From Roseiarcus sp963835955 (GTDB taxonomy: Bacteria > Pseudomonadota > Alphaproteobacteria > Rhizobiales > Beijerinckiaceae), in the NCBI GenBank assembly GCA_963835955.1, contig CAWIHZ010000005.1:682001-746000 (forward strand): a stretch of DNA of 64,000 bases, read 5' to 3'. The notes beneath the pieces were generated by a model. The model was not told where the DNA came from and made no database searches. It was given only the letters and a program-made list of their open reading frames with translations. The translations under genes were made by a program, and so were the position numbers. Shown in pieces: positions 54,842 to 63,962 of the stretch. The first letter of the stretch is position 1. Each line of letters starts with the position of its first letter.

Positions 54842-55357
54842 ATGGATCATCAGACGGCGTCGGCGCCGAAGCGGCGGCTCGACGCCTATGGCAGGCTGTT
54901 GCGGCGGGGGCGCGTCTTCGCCCGGCTCGGCGAGGGTTGGGCCTATGACGAGATCGCGCGCCAGGAGGGCCTGACGGCCGAGCGCGTCCGACAGATCGTG
55001 CGCGAGGTCTTGAAGAAACGGCCGGTCGACAATGGCGCCGATCACGCCCTGCTGCAAATGGCGCGCCTCGCCCCGGCGATCCAGATGGCTGGCGACGCGG
55101 TGCTCAAGGGCGAGGTCACGGCGATCGCGCCTTTGTTGAAGGTGCTCGACCGGCTCGACCGCTGCCAGAGGGTCGCCAGCGCGAACCGGGACGAGGATTG
55201 CGGAGAGCGCCAGAAGCTCCTGGACAAGTTCAACCAGATCGCCGCCAAACTCAAGGACGACAAGCCGGAAACGGATGCGGCGGCGGCCGAGGCCCCGGAT
55301 GGCGGCGAAGCGGCCGCGCCCGAGGCGGCCGACCCGAGTCTTGCCTGGCGATTATGA
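54842..55357 (+). CDS. HTH protein, copy B (171 residues)
   Basis: A 171-residue protein. Residues about 15-60 form a helix-turn-helix (FARLGEGWAYDEIARQEGLT, then AERVRQIVREVLKKRP). Residues 65-140 are helical (LLQMARLAPAIQMAGDAVLK, then APLLKVLDRLDRCQRV), and the last 35 residues are an Ala/Glu/Pro-rich tail. It is paralogous to the 171-residue copy C at 59525 across the whole length (roughly half the residues identical by eye) and to the short copy A at 18588 in the HTH only. I do not recognise a named family. Its 3' end lies directly against a truncated MFS gene, so it may have arrived by insertion. Confidence 0.75.
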   Translation: MDHQTASAPKRRLDAYGRLLRRGRVFARLGEGWAYDEIARQEGLTAERVRQIVREVLKKRPVDNGADHALLQMARLAPAIQMAGDAVLKGEVTAIAPLLKVLDRLDRCQRVASANRDEDCGERQKLLDKFNQIAAKLKDDKPETDAAAAEAPDGGEAAAPEAADPSLAWRL

Positions 55358-55605
55358 CCGGGGCCGCGGTTGTCGGATGTGCGGCCGGACCATACCCGCG
55401 AGACAAGCGAAGCGGCGAACTGGACGCCGGTGACGAGGCCGACCATGAGAGGGCCGAAGCCCAAGCCGTCGTGCACATGCAGCGGCGGCGCCGGCATGGC
55501 GACGCCGATGACGAGAAAGGCGACAAAGACCGCGGCAATCAGCGGCGCTAATCCTGCGACGACCGGATGGGCGGGCGTATGCGCCGGGCAATACGTCATT
55601 GTCAT
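55352..55605 (-). pseudogene. 5' fragment of an MFS transporter gene
   Basis: The frame starts MTMTYCPAHTPAHPVVAGLA and gives the first two transmembrane helices of a major-facilitator protein (LIAAVFVAFLVIGVAMP, then GPLMVGLVTGVQFAASLVSR) plus the motif-A loop WSGRTSDNRGPGH. The homologous reading stops about 83 codons in, at the 3' end of the HTH-B gene, after which only its antisense continues. The remaining ten helices are absent from the window. This is a truncated remnant. Confidence 0.7.
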
Positions 55606-55678
55606 TTCAGCGCGCCTTTGCCTGTCTTTCAAGCCAACGGCCGGGGGAAGCCCCTTCGCCGAGTTGCGTCGCGTCGCC

Positions 55679-56416
55679 TCAATAGGCTTGACTGGTTGGC
55701 CTGTAGAGGATTTCGTTGATATCGACGTCCTCAGGCTGGCTCATGGCGAAGATGACCATGCGGGCAAAGGAGTCCGCCGGGATGGCTTTCTCGTAGGTCG
55801 TGCGCATCGCCGCGGCTATGGTCGGATCGGTGATCGTGTTGATCAACTCGGTTGCGACGGCGCCGGGCGAGATGACGGTGGTGCGGATGTTGTAAGGCTT
55901 GACCTCCTGCCGCAGGCCTTCCGAAATCACTCGGACGGCGTGTTTGGTCGCGGCGTAGACGGCGCCGCCCGGGCCGACTTTGTGGCCGGCGACGGACGAA
56001 ACATTGATGATGTGGCCGCTCTTCTGGGCGATCATGTGCGGCAGGACGGCGGCAATGCCGTAAAGAACGCCCTTGATGTTCACATCGATCATGCGGTCCC
56101 ACTCATCGACGTGAAGGCGTTCGAGAAGAGAATTCGGCATCAGTCCCGCATTGTTGACAATGACGTCGATTCGCCCGTGGGCATTTACCGCGTGGTCCAC
56201 CAAACGCTTGACCTCGTCGCGCTTGGCCACGTCGGTCAGAACGACGGCGTTCTCGCCAAGCGAAAGCTCTTTAGCGAGCTCCCGGAGTTTGTCGACACGG
56301 CGCGCGCCTAGCACGAGTTTCGCGCCCTCCTCGACAAGGCGCCTGACGGCGGCTTCTCCGAGGCCGCTGCTCGCGCCTGTGATGACGACGACTTTGCCTT
56401 TGATTCCCTGCGTCAT
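55679..56416 (-). CDS. Short-chain dehydrogenase/reductase
   Basis: A 245-residue classical SDR. Cofactor motif VVVITGASSGLGEAAVRRLV near residue 9, VNNAGLMPNS near 87, catalytic Ser in INVSSVAGHKVGPG near 138 and catalytic YAATKHAVRVISEGL near 153. It ends YRPTSQAY. All catalytic residues are present, unlike the SDR at 3068. It is probably an NADP-dependent oxidoreductase resembling the YdfG/serine-dehydrogenase-like or short-chain ketoreductase group; the substrate is unknown. Confidence 0.92.
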   Translation of the reverse strand: MTQGIKGKVVVITGASSGLGEAAVRRLVEEGAKLVLGARRVDKLRELAKELSLGENAVVLTDVAKRDEVKRLVDHAVNAHGRIDVIVNNAGLMPNSLLERLHVDEWDRMIDVNIKGVLYGIAAVLPHMIAQKSGHIINVSSVAGHKVGPGGAVYAATKHAVRVISEGLRQEVKPYNIRTTVISPGAVATELINTITDPTIAAAMRTTYEKAIPADSFARMVIFAMSQPEDVDINEILYRPTSQAY

Positions 56417-56611
56417 CGCTTCTTTCCTTCTAAGTACGAAGTGATTCGTCCCGTTGAACGCAATTTAGTATGTGCGCGGATCTGTGATTAGGCTCTATAA
56501 TCGGCATGTGTCTAGTTCCTAAAGCCCCCGGCTTTGCCGGGGGATACTTACATTGCCGTCAGCGCAGCGTCGTGATTTATTGAATCCCGCTGATTTGCGG
56601 GAGAGACGGCG

Positions 56612-56791
56612 ATGATGGGCTCTCAGCGAACGCCCGCACGGCATTTCTGCCTCGACGAACACGTCCCTTCCGATCACATGCTCAGGGGCATTGACCACGA
56701 CGTCGACCACGCGGACCAAACCATCCATTCGCGCCGGCTGGACAAAGGGTCGGGTAGCAAGTTGGGTGAGCGGCTTGATCGCTGGGATTGA
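56612..56791 (+). pseudogene. Possible transposase N-terminal remnant (IS1182-like)
   Basis: A 59-codon frame starts MMGSQRTPARHFCLDEHVPS and continues DHMLRGIDHDVDH. The block 'L-x-EHVP-x-DH-LR-ID' is typical of the start of IS1182/IS5-group transposases. After about 30 residues the similarity fades and a stop follows at 56789. A G/C-rich palindrome (GCCCCCGGC..GCCGGGGG near 56524-56543) stands upstream. No inverted repeats or 3' part were found. The fragment lies directly upstream of the PQQ dehydrogenase. Confidence 0.4.
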
Positions 56792-56794
56792 CTC

Positions 56795-58934
56795 ATGACG
56801 ACAAACATCCGGGCCAACGGTCGAACAACCCCGGTCGTCCGATATCGCGCCCTCGGCACGGGAAGGCTTCTGAGGTTTTTCACATTTGCGCTGGCCTGTA
56901 TCTCTGGAATGGCTGGGACATTGCTCGCCCTTCCGGTGTTGGCCGCTCCGCCAGCATCCGCCTGGGAATATTGGGGCGGCGATCCCGGCGGACAGCGGTT
57001 CTCGCCGCTGGCGCAGATAACGCCGGCCAATGTCGGCAACCTCATGCGCGCCTGGGAGTTCCACACCGGCGATCTTGAAAGCCGCCCGCCGGCGGCCATG
57101 GCGCGGACGAAATTCGAGGCAACGCCGTTGTTCGTCGAGGACAGCCTGATCCTCTGTTCGCCGTTCAACGAGGTGATCGCGCTGGATCCCGGCACGGGCT
57201 CGGTGAAGTGGCGATACGATCCCAAGATTTCGACCAGCCAGCGCCCGGCCAACCGCTACAATTGCCGCGGCGTCGCCTACTGGGTCGATGACCGGGCGAT
57301 GGAAGGCGCCGCCTGCCGCAGCCGGATATTCATGGGCGCCAACGACGCCCGCATCATTGCGCTCGACGCGAAGACCGGCGCGCCCTGCGCCGATTTCGGT
57401 GAGAAAGGCGAAGTAAAGATCGACGTCGGCAAGGCGCTGCTGTGGCCTGGCGAATTCCAGATCACCTCCCCGCCGGTGGTTAGCCGCGGCCTCGTCGTGG
57501 TCGGCTCCTCCATTGCGGACAACGTCCGCGTCGACGCGCCGCTCGGCGTGGTGCGGGCCTTCGATGCGCGAACCGGCGCTGCGCGCTGGAGCTTCGACCC
57601 CCTGGTTCACGATGGGATCATCGCCGGCGCCGCCAATGTCTGGGCGCCAATGTCCTCGGATGAAGCGCGCGGGCTGTTGTTCCTGCCGACGACGTCGCCG
57701 AGCCCGGATTTCTGGGGCGGCAAAAGGCCCGGGAATGACGAGCACGCCGATTCCGTCGTCGCGCTCAGAACCGAGACCGGCGAACTGGTGTGGTCGTTCC
57801 AGACCGTGCATCATGACGTCTGGGACTATGATCTGCCGGCGCAGCCGACGCTGGCGCGCATCGATACCGGCGACGGTCTGCGCGACGTTGTGATTCAGCC
57901 GACCAAGCAGGGCTTTGTGTTTGTGCTCGACCGCGACACCGGCAAGCCGGTTTGGCCGGTCGAGGAGCGCGCCGTGCCGCAGGGCGGCGTGGAGGGCGAG
58001 AAGCTCTCGCCGACGCAGCCGTTTCCGACCCATGTACCGGCGTTGATGCCGCAAAAGTTCTCGTTGGACGACATATTCAAGCCGTTGCCGTTCATCGGCA
58101 ACGCGTCCTGCGAAGCGCAATTGGCGAGTGCGCGAAACGACGGACTCTATACGCCGCCCTCGACGCAGGGAACGGTGGTCTTCCCGATGACCGGCGGCGG
58201 CGTGAACTGGGGCGGCGCTGCCTACGATCCTGTGAACTCAGATCCTTTATGCCAACACCAGCTACGCGATACACCTCATCAAGCTGATACCGCGCGCGGA
58301 AGTGGAAGCTTTGAAGCGGCCGCCGGGCGCCGATTTCGGACCGCAACGCGGCGCGCCTTTTGCAATAACGCGCGTGGTGGCGATCTCGAAGATGGGCTTG
58401 CTCTGCAACAAGCCGCCGTGGGGGACATTGGTCGCGGTCGACCTGAAAGCGGGAAAAATCCTCTGGCGTTCGACTGTTGGCACCACGGAAGACCGCGCGC
58501 CGCTCGGAATCGCCTTCAAGTCGGGTATGCCGCTCGTCAACGGCGTTGCGATCACTGGCGGCGGCCTGGTGTTCACCGGCGCGATGGACGCGTACTTGCG
58601 CGCCTTCGACGCCAAATCGGGCGAGGAGTTGTGGCAGGGCAGGCTACCGGTGCCCGGCGTCGCCAATCCCATGACCTATCTCTGGAAGGGCGAGCAATAT
58701 GTCGCGATCGCCGCCGGCGGTAATTCCGAATCCGGCGCCACGATCGGCGACAGCGTGGTGGCGTTCCGCCTGGCGCGGGCAGGAGAGGCGCCCTCACTGT
58801 GGTCGCGCACCATCGACCGTCCCGGAGGACGGTTCTGGAGCAAGGCGATCATATTTGTCCTCGCGCTTGCGTCGATCGCGGTCGTGGTCTGGCGCTGGCG
58901 GCGGCGCGCCACCCTGCGCAAGGCCGTCATCTAG
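56795..58934 (+). pseudogene. PQQ-dependent dehydrogenase (membrane glucose-dehydrogenase-like) with a +1 frameshift
   Basis: The first frame (56795 to about 58237) encodes a signal/anchor helix (LLRFFTFALACISGMAG) and most of a quinoprotein propeller (WEYWGGDPGGQRFSPLAQIT, then CRGVAYWVDD and ADSVVALRTETGELVWSFQT). At 58238 one extra T in the sequence GTGAACTCAGATCC shifts the frame. Removing it gives NQILYANTSYAIHLIKLIPR and joins smoothly to the second frame (58302 onward). That frame holds the rest of the propeller (GTLVAVDLKAGKILWRSTVG, then AITGGGLVFTGAMD) and a C-terminal membrane helix. The restored protein would be 712 residues. It is either a recent pseudogene or a sequencing error. 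Confidence 0.85.
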
Positions 58935-59444
58935 CGCCAAGCGACTTGCGCCGTCAGCCCTATCCACTCCGTCGTCTTCGCACGGCGGGTTCCTCGACGG
59001 CGGCCCTCGCAAGGGGCCTCAAGCGTTTGATTTTGACCACCGGCAATTCCTGCTGGCCCTCAAAAGGGCATAGCGCGTCGGAAGACAGACGCGCACCGGG
59101 CGCCCAATGATCGGTCATGCGCGCGCCTGGTCTTCCGAAGCGCCCGCCAACCTCCAACTTGAGGCCAATTCAAAAACATTATATATTTCAGTGTAGTTGA
59201 GATCAGTTACCAATAAAATAGATTATAACATTACAGCAGCGTGTATTAACCAGGGCATGTCGCGTTCAAACGAAAGCGTCATTGCGAGGAGCGAGAGCGA
59301 CGAAGCAATCCAGAGATCACAGGGCGGCAGCGGCGGCTCTTGCATCGCGTCGCTTGGCTCGCGATGACGGCGACGGCGCCGTCCAACCGCGACATGCCTG
59401 GCGGCCGGTCCCGCGAGGGCGCCCAACTTTTTTGACGGCATTTT
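58935..59444. other. Gene-free region between the PQQ gene and HTH-C
   Basis: I see no coding sequence. 59160-59240 is unusually AT-rich. A palindromic intergenic repeat of the ATTGCGAGGAGCG type lies at about 59278-59369, and the promoter-like block of the HTH-C gene follows. Confidence 0.5.
59278..59369. repeat. Dispersed intergenic repeat of the 'CATTGCGAGGAGCGA' type
   Basis: It begins CATTGCGAGGAGCGAGAGCG, contains GACGAAGCAATCC and ends GGCTCGCGATGACGG, so the ends are roughly inverted. Short repeats of this form are common between genes in alphaproteobacteria. Confidence 0.55.
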
Positions 59445-59474
59445 CTTTCTGATTTTCAAAACCAATGTTATTCT
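59445..59474 (+). promoter_or_regulatory. Conserved 30-bp promoter-like block, copy C
   Basis: It starts CTTTCTGATTTTCA and ends ATGTTATTCT. TTTCTG and TATTCT are 17 bp apart and the start codon is 56 bp from TATTCT, identical to copy B. Beyond the block, CTTTCGG-CAGC is also shared with copy B. Confidence 0.7.
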
Positions 59475-59524
59475 GCTCCTTTCGGTCAGCCGCCGTCAGA
59501 CGCGGCGAAAACAGGAGTTTAAGC

Positions 59525-60040
59525 ATGGTTGAGGGGACGGTTGCGGTCGCCAAGCGGACGCTGAGCCGGCGGGAGCGGATCTTGCGGCGGGAACGCATTT
59601 TCGCCCGGCTGCGCGAAGGCTGGGCCTATGGCGACATCGCAAGCGCCGAAGGGCTGACCGCCAGGCGCATTCGCCAGATCGTCAGCGAGACCCTGCAAAA
59701 GCGGGCCCTCGACAAACGGCCGGAACACGCGATGCTGCAGCTCGCGCGCCTCGAGCCGGCGCTCAAGCTGGCGGCGGGCGCGCTCGCGAAAGGAAAAATC
59801 GGGGCGATCGCGCCCTACCTCAAGCTTCTCGACCGGCTCGACCTTTACCAGAAGAGCGCCGCCGCCGCTCCGGCCTACGATCAGGCCGCCCGCGAGAAGC
59901 TGTTCGCCAAGATCAACCGCATCGCCGCCCGGGTCGCCAGGACGGCCAAGCCATCGGCGGGTCAGGGGGCGGCGGCCCTGGCGGAGGACGGCGGCCAAGG
60001 CCCGGCGGCGGACGGCGGCGGCGAAAACGCGGCGAATTAA
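59525..60040 (+). CDS. HTH protein, copy C (171 residues)
   Basis: A 171-residue paralogue of the protein at 54842, of identical length. The HTH is FARLREGWAYGDIASAEGLT plus ARRIRQIVSETLQKR at about residues 24-60. The helical part reads MLQLARLEPALKLAAGALAK, then APYLKLLDRLDLYQK, with a Gly/Ala-rich tail. A canonical AGGAG site precedes ATG 59525. Conservation between B and C extends from the promoter block through the leader to the helical domain but fades in the tails. It is probably a DNA-binding protein; targets and family name are unknown. Confidence 0.75.
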   Translation: MVEGTVAVAKRTLSRRERILRRERIFARLREGWAYGDIASAEGLTARRIRQIVSETLQKRALDKRPEHAMLQLARLEPALKLAAGALAKGKIGAIAPYLKLLDRLDLYQKSAAAAPAYDQAAREKLFAKINRIAARVARTAKPSAGQGAAALAEDGGQGPAADGGGENAAN

Positions 60041-60561
60041 AAAACCAATGTAACGCACAGGCGCCCCCGAATCCGGATGACGAGACTGACCGACCCAACG
60101 ATCGATCGGCTTGGGCGTTAAAAAAACAATTTGGATTTGGGCGCAAGGGCTTGAAAAGTCTCGATTCGCGGAAGACAATTGCTTGGATTCCGCTTCCCCT
60201 GGCTTTGCTCCGGCTTCCCCTGGCTTTGCTCCGGCTTCCCCTGGCTTTGCTCCGGCTTCCCCTGGCTTTGGAGCCGTTTCCGCGGGCTTGGGTCTATTCG
60301 CGGGCTGGCGCGGTCCTCGCCGCCCGGCCGAACCCCCGCTGACCGTCACGCCATCGCCGCCGCTCCGGGCCGCGAACTGAAGCAGACTTGCCAGCATTGA
60401 CGGCGTCGCGACCTGTCTTCTAATCTTGGGGCTCCAACCTTTCACGCCGGCGGCGATCGCGCTCTCCTCTTGCAACGCCTGATTGGGCCGCGAGGCGGTC
60501 GATTGGGACTAAAGCCGCGCCGGCGGCCACAAGGCCGGGGGACGAATCGAGGACTGAGACA
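60041..60561. other. Gene-free region with a 21-bp minisatellite
   Basis: A tandem repeat lies at 60192-60269. The remainder shows no convincing gene, although a minus-strand frame is open across the repeat (encoding GEAGAKP units) and into the antisense of HTH-C. The promoter of the glucoamylase gene should be near its right end. Confidence 0.45.
60192..60269. repeat. Tandem 21-bp repeat, about 3.7 units
   Basis: Units GCTTCCCCTGGCTTTGCTCC(G) start at 60192, 60213 and 60234, with a partial fourth from 60255. The period is a multiple of three, so an open frame on either strand stays open. The copies are identical, which suggests recent expansion. Confidence 0.92.
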
Positions 60562-62943
60562 ATGGCGGATGCGCCTGGCTGGCCAGGGGGAGCGGCGCGC
60601 TGGACGTCCAGCGCCAAGAGCGGGGTCGGCGCCGCCCTGGCGGACACCAGCCGGGTGTGGTTCACCATCAGCCACGGGATCCTCAACGAAGTCTATTACC
60701 CGCGGGTGGACCAGGCCTGCATCCGCGACCTCGGGCTGATCGTCACCGACGGTCATGGCTTCTTCGCCGAGGAGAAGCGGGAATGCGCGTTCGTCGTCGA
60801 GTCGCTGGAAGACGGCATTCCGGCGTTCCTGCTGACCAGCACCCATCGGGGCGGCCGGTTCCGCATCGTCAAGCGGGTCATCGCCGATCCGCGCAGCAAC
60901 ACGGTGCTGCAGCATATAAGGCTCGACGACCTCGCCGGCTCGGGTCTGCGTCTGTTCGCGCTGCTGGCGCCGCATCTGGTCAATGGCGGGGCCCACAACA
61001 ATGGCTGGCGAGACTGCTACAAAGGCCACGACATGCTGTTCGCCGAGGGCGACGGCGCCCATCTGGCCATGGCCGCCGACCGGCCGTTTCTCGCCAGTTC
61101 GGTCGGCTTCGTCGGCGCGTCGGACGGATGGCAGCAGCTTTCGCGCGACTTCCGGCTCGCCGACCAATTCGACCGAGCCTCCGACGGCAACGTGGCCTTG
61201 ACGGCCGAGCTGGCGGCGGGCGCCGACGGCGTCTCGGTGCTGGCGCTCGGCTTTGGCCGCACCTCGGCCGAGGCCGCCTTCCATGCGCTCGGGTCGCTGC
61301 AGACGCCTTTTGAGGCGATCCTCAACGATTACGCCTCCGGCTGGCGTTCCTGGCAAGCCGGCCTGCGCTCGCTGGAGCGGCGCACGCGGGGCCACAACCT
61401 CTATCGGGTCAGCACCGCGATCCTGCACAGCCATGAGACCCCGACCTTTCCCGGCGGCGTCATCGCCAGTCTTTCGATTCCCTGGGGATCGAGCAAGGGC
61501 GACGACGATCTGGGCGGCTACCACCTCGTCTGGCCGCGCGATCTGTGCGAGACGGCGGGCGCCCTTCTGGCCTGCGGCGCGGATGCCGCGGTTCGGCGCA
61601 TCCTGCGCTACCTGCGCACGACCCAGGAAGCCGATGGATCCTGGCCGCAAAACTGCTGGCTCGACGGAACGCCGTTCTGGCGCGGCGTACAGCTGGACGA
61701 ATGCGCTTTTCCAATGTTGCTTTTGGACATGGCGTGGCGCGCGGGCGTTCTGCGGCGGCCGGACATTCCGGCCTTCTGGCCGATGGCGCGCCAGGCGGCG
61801 GGGTTCGTGCTGCGAAACGGGCCGCGCACCAAGCAGGACCGATGGGAAGAGAACGCCGGCTACACGCCGTTCACGCTGGCGGTCGCGGTCGCCGCCCTGC
61901 TCGGCGCCGCCGAAATCGCCGAGATCTGCGGAGCCGAGGGACTGCCCGACCTCTTCCGCGACACCGCCGACGCCTGGAACGAGCAGATCGAGGACTGGCT
62001 TTATGTCGAGGATACGCCGCTCGCTCACGAAGCCGGGGTCGCCGGCTACTACATTCGGATCGCGCCGGAATCGCCGCGCACCGAAGGCCCCGACGTTCAT
62101 GCGCAAGTTCAGGTGCGCAATCACGAGGCTGGAGCCGGCTCGGTCTCCGCCGACGCCCTCGTCAGCACGGACGCGCTCGCGCTGGTGCGGTTCGGTCTGC
62201 GGGCGCCGGACGACCCGCGCATCCTCGATACGATCAAGGTGATCGACCGTCTGTTGAAGGTGGACCTGCCGCAGGGGCCCGGCTGGCGCCGCTACAATCT
62301 CGACGGCTATGGCGAAAAGGCCGACGGACGGCCGTTCGACGGCGTCGGCATCGGTCGCGCGTGGCCCCTGCTGGCCGGCGAGCGGGCCCATTACGCGCTG
62401 GCGGCGGGACGGCGGCCGGAGGCCGAGGCGCTGCTGGCCACGATCGAGGCCCAGACGAGCCCGGGCGGGCTGTTTCCCGAACAGGTGTGGGACGGCCCGC
62501 CGATTCCCCAGCGGGAGCTTGCGCCCGGCGAGCCGTCCGGCTCGGCGATGCCGCTGGTCTGGGCCCATGCCGAATACGTCAAGCTGTTGCGCTCGCTGGA
62601 TGACGGCGCCGTGTTCGACACGCCGCCCCATACGGTCCGGCGCTACGCCAAGGGCAGGCGGCGCGCCCGCTGCCGCCCCTGGCGCCCCGACTGCCCGGTG
62701 GCGCGAATTCTGGCGGGGCAAGCGTTGCGCCTCGACCTTCCCGAGGCGGCGATCGTGCTGCACACAGGCGACGGATGGCGCACGCAAGCCGAGACGCCAA
62801 CCCGCGACACCGGCGTCGGCCTGCATGTGGCGGAAATCCCCACAGCGGGCATGGCGGCCGGCCAAAGCATCGTGTTCACGTGGCGCGACCAGGTTGCCGG
62901 GACCTGGCTCGGCCGCAACCACGAAGTCGCGGTCGTGAGCTAA
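60562..62943 (+). CDS. Glucoamylase / glucan 1,4-alpha-glucosidase (GH15)
   Basis: A 793-residue glycoside hydrolase family 15 enzyme. The N-terminal beta-sandwich domain (about residues 15-270) begins GVGAALADTSRVWFTISHGI. The (alpha/alpha)6 barrel contains GGYHLVWPRDLCETAGAL near 316, DGSWPQNCWLDGTPFW near 356, the catalytic acid region RWEENAGYTPFT near 428 and the catalytic base region GLFPEQVWDG near 636. A C-terminal beta domain follows. It releases glucose from starch/glycogen-like or other glucans. No signal peptide is visible, so cytoplasmic glycogen or maltodextrin breakdown is likely. A bidirectional terminator lies 110 bp downstream. Confidence 0.94.
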   Translation: MADAPGWPGGAARWTSSAKSGVGAALADTSRVWFTISHGILNEVYYPRVDQACIRDLGLIVTDGHGFFAEEKRECAFVVESLEDGIPAFLLTSTHRGGRFRIVKRVIADPRSNTVLQHIRLDDLAGSGLRLFALLAPHLVNGGAHNNGWRDCYKGHDMLFAEGDGAHLAMAADRPFLASSVGFVGASDGWQQLSRDFRLADQFDRASDGNVALTAELAAGADGVSVLALGFGRTSAEAAFHALGSLQTPFEAILNDYASGWRSWQAGLRSLERRTRGHNLYRVSTAILHSHETPTFPGGVIASLSIPWGSSKGDDDLGGYHLVWPRDLCETAGALLACGADAAVRRILRYLRTTQEADGSWPQNCWLDGTPFWRGVQLDECAFPMLLLDMAWRAGVLRRPDIPAFWPMARQAAGFVLRNGPRTKQDRWEENAGYTPFTLAVAVAALLGAAEIAEICGAEGLPDLFRDTADAWNEQIEDWLYVEDTPLAHEAGVAGYYIRIAPESPRTEGPDVHAQVQVRNHEAGAGSVSADALVSTDALALVRFGLRAPDDPRILDTIKVIDRLLKVDLPQGPGWRRYNLDGYGEKADGRPFDGVGIGRAWPLLAGERAHYALAAGRRPEAEALLATIEAQTSPGGLFPEQVWDGPPIPQRELAPGEPSGSAMPLVWAHAEYVKLLRSLDDGAVFDTPPHTVRRYAKGRRRARCRPWRPDCPVARILAGQALRLDLPEAAIVLHTGDGWRTQAETPTRDTGVGLHVAEIPTAGMAAGQSIVFTWRDQVAGTWLGRNHEVAVVS

Positions 62944-62944
62944 A

Positions 62945-62989
62945 GCGGGACGCGAAAAAGCAGATGCCGGCTTTTCGCAAAAGTCCCGC
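62945..62989. repeat. Palindromic intergenic repeat
   Basis: The outer arms GCGGGAC/GTCCCGC and inner arms GCGAAAAAGC/GCTTTTCGC surround AGATGCCG. It belongs to the same general class of rhizobial palindromes as 54577-54627. Confidence 0.7.
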
Positions 62990-63050
62990 GTTTTCAGGGA
63001 CCCCTACGGCATGATGCGATTCAACTTCGCCGCCCCAGCCGCCAAAAAAA

Positions 63051-63089
63051 TTGCCCCGCGCCCGGGGGGCTCCGGCGCGGGGCATTTTT
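63051..63089. terminator. Bidirectional Rho-independent terminator
   Basis: The stem TGCCCCGCGCC/GGCGCGGGGCA is flanked by TTTTT on the plus strand and by a run of seven A (T on the minus strand) on the other side. It should end the glucoamylase transcript. Confidence 0.85.
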
Positions 63090-63380
63090 AGCGCGCCAAA
63101 AATGCCAATGGGGACAAGCATTCGAGCGGCGAAACGAGGATGCCCATTCGGCGCTCTTGCGGCAACTAACATATTTGTGGAGGCGCAAGCCGACTCGCCG
63201 GCCCTGAGCCGCTCGCGCGTCGTCGCGGTCGCTCGCGTCGCTGGAAGAGCGTCGGGCGAAAGCCACTTCCCGAAAACGCTTCCGTCCAGGATCGACTGAG
63301 CAATCCTTAACAGGTCGTTTACCTTGTGAGGCCATGCTTTCCACAATGATCGGTAAAATTGTGAAGTATTGGATCGAATC

Positions 63381-63518
63381 ATGAAGCGCATAGGAGACTT
63401 TTTATGCAATGATTCCGGCGCGACCGTGGCGGAATACGCCGTGCTTACCGGCATGGTCGCGCTCGTTATCATCAAGGGACTCGCGCTTACAGGAGCCAGG
63501 GTGAGCGTCGTGTTTTGA
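63381..63518 (+). CDS. Flp-family type IVb pilin (small)
   Basis: A 45-residue protein: a short basic leader (MKRIGDFLCNDSG), then the prepilin-like segment ATVAEYAVLTGMVALVIIKG with the Glu-Tyr pair typical of Flp pilins, and a short C-terminus ending VSVVF. It is too short for standard gene calling. Related proteins are processed by TadV/CpaA and assembled by the Tad secretion system; no tad/cpa genes are in the window. It may be an orphan or pseudopilin copy. Confidence 0.7.
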   Translation: MKRIGDFLCNDSGATVAEYAVLTGMVALVIIKGLALTGARVSVVF

Positions 63519-63713
63519 GAAGTCGGCTATGCGCTGAATTGAGCGCTCGCGGCGAAGGGTCAGCCTCAGTCCAGCGGGCTCGAGTAGGATGCGATGACGG
63601 ATGGCGCCGGATTCGATTGTCTGGATACTTGCGATGAGGCTCAGCGGTTCGCGGCCGATCGCGTCGGCGCCGCTCTTGGCCGCCGCCGGGCGGATTTGGG
63701 GGAGGGGTGGACC

Positions 63714-63962
63714 ATGCGCGTGATCGCTCTGACAATTCTGCTGGCGGGCCTCTCCGGCTGCGCGGAATCCCTTTCGCCTGCGCCGCCCTATCGGACAGTC
63801 ATCCTGCCTTACGCGGATTGCGGGAACATGGCGGCGCTGAGGACCAACCTGACCGGCGGGCCTTATCCCTCGACCGCGAGCAACGCCCGGCTCTGGTCGC
63901 TCGGCGTGCGTTGCGTCGGCCCCGGCCACTATGCGTATGCGCCGGTGCGCGCCCGCTATTGA
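63714..63962 (+). CDS. Small lipoprotein of unknown function
   Basis: An 82-residue exported protein with a lipoprotein signal (MRVIALTILLAGLSGCAES, lipobox LSGC with Cys16). The mature part contains YRTVILPYADCGNMAALRTN and ends in YAPVRARY. ATG 63714 is selected as the signal-peptide start; the frame opens earlier at 63594. It lies 195 bp downstream of the Flp-like pilin on the same strand, and a functional link is possible. I do not recognise the family. Confidence 0.6.
   Translation: MRVIALTILLAGLSGCAESLSPAPPYRTVILPYADCGNMAALRTNLTGGPYPSTASNARLWSLGVRCVGPGHYAYAPVRARY

Noticed and set aside
60192..60269. Possible CRISPR-like array
   Set aside because: Pure tandem 21-bp repeats without spacers.
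59519..60475. Minus-strand 318-codon frame containing GEAGAKP repeats
   Set aside because: Half of it is antisense to the HTH-C gene, which has a ribosome binding site and a paralogue; the repeat keeps the frame open because its period is a multiple of three.
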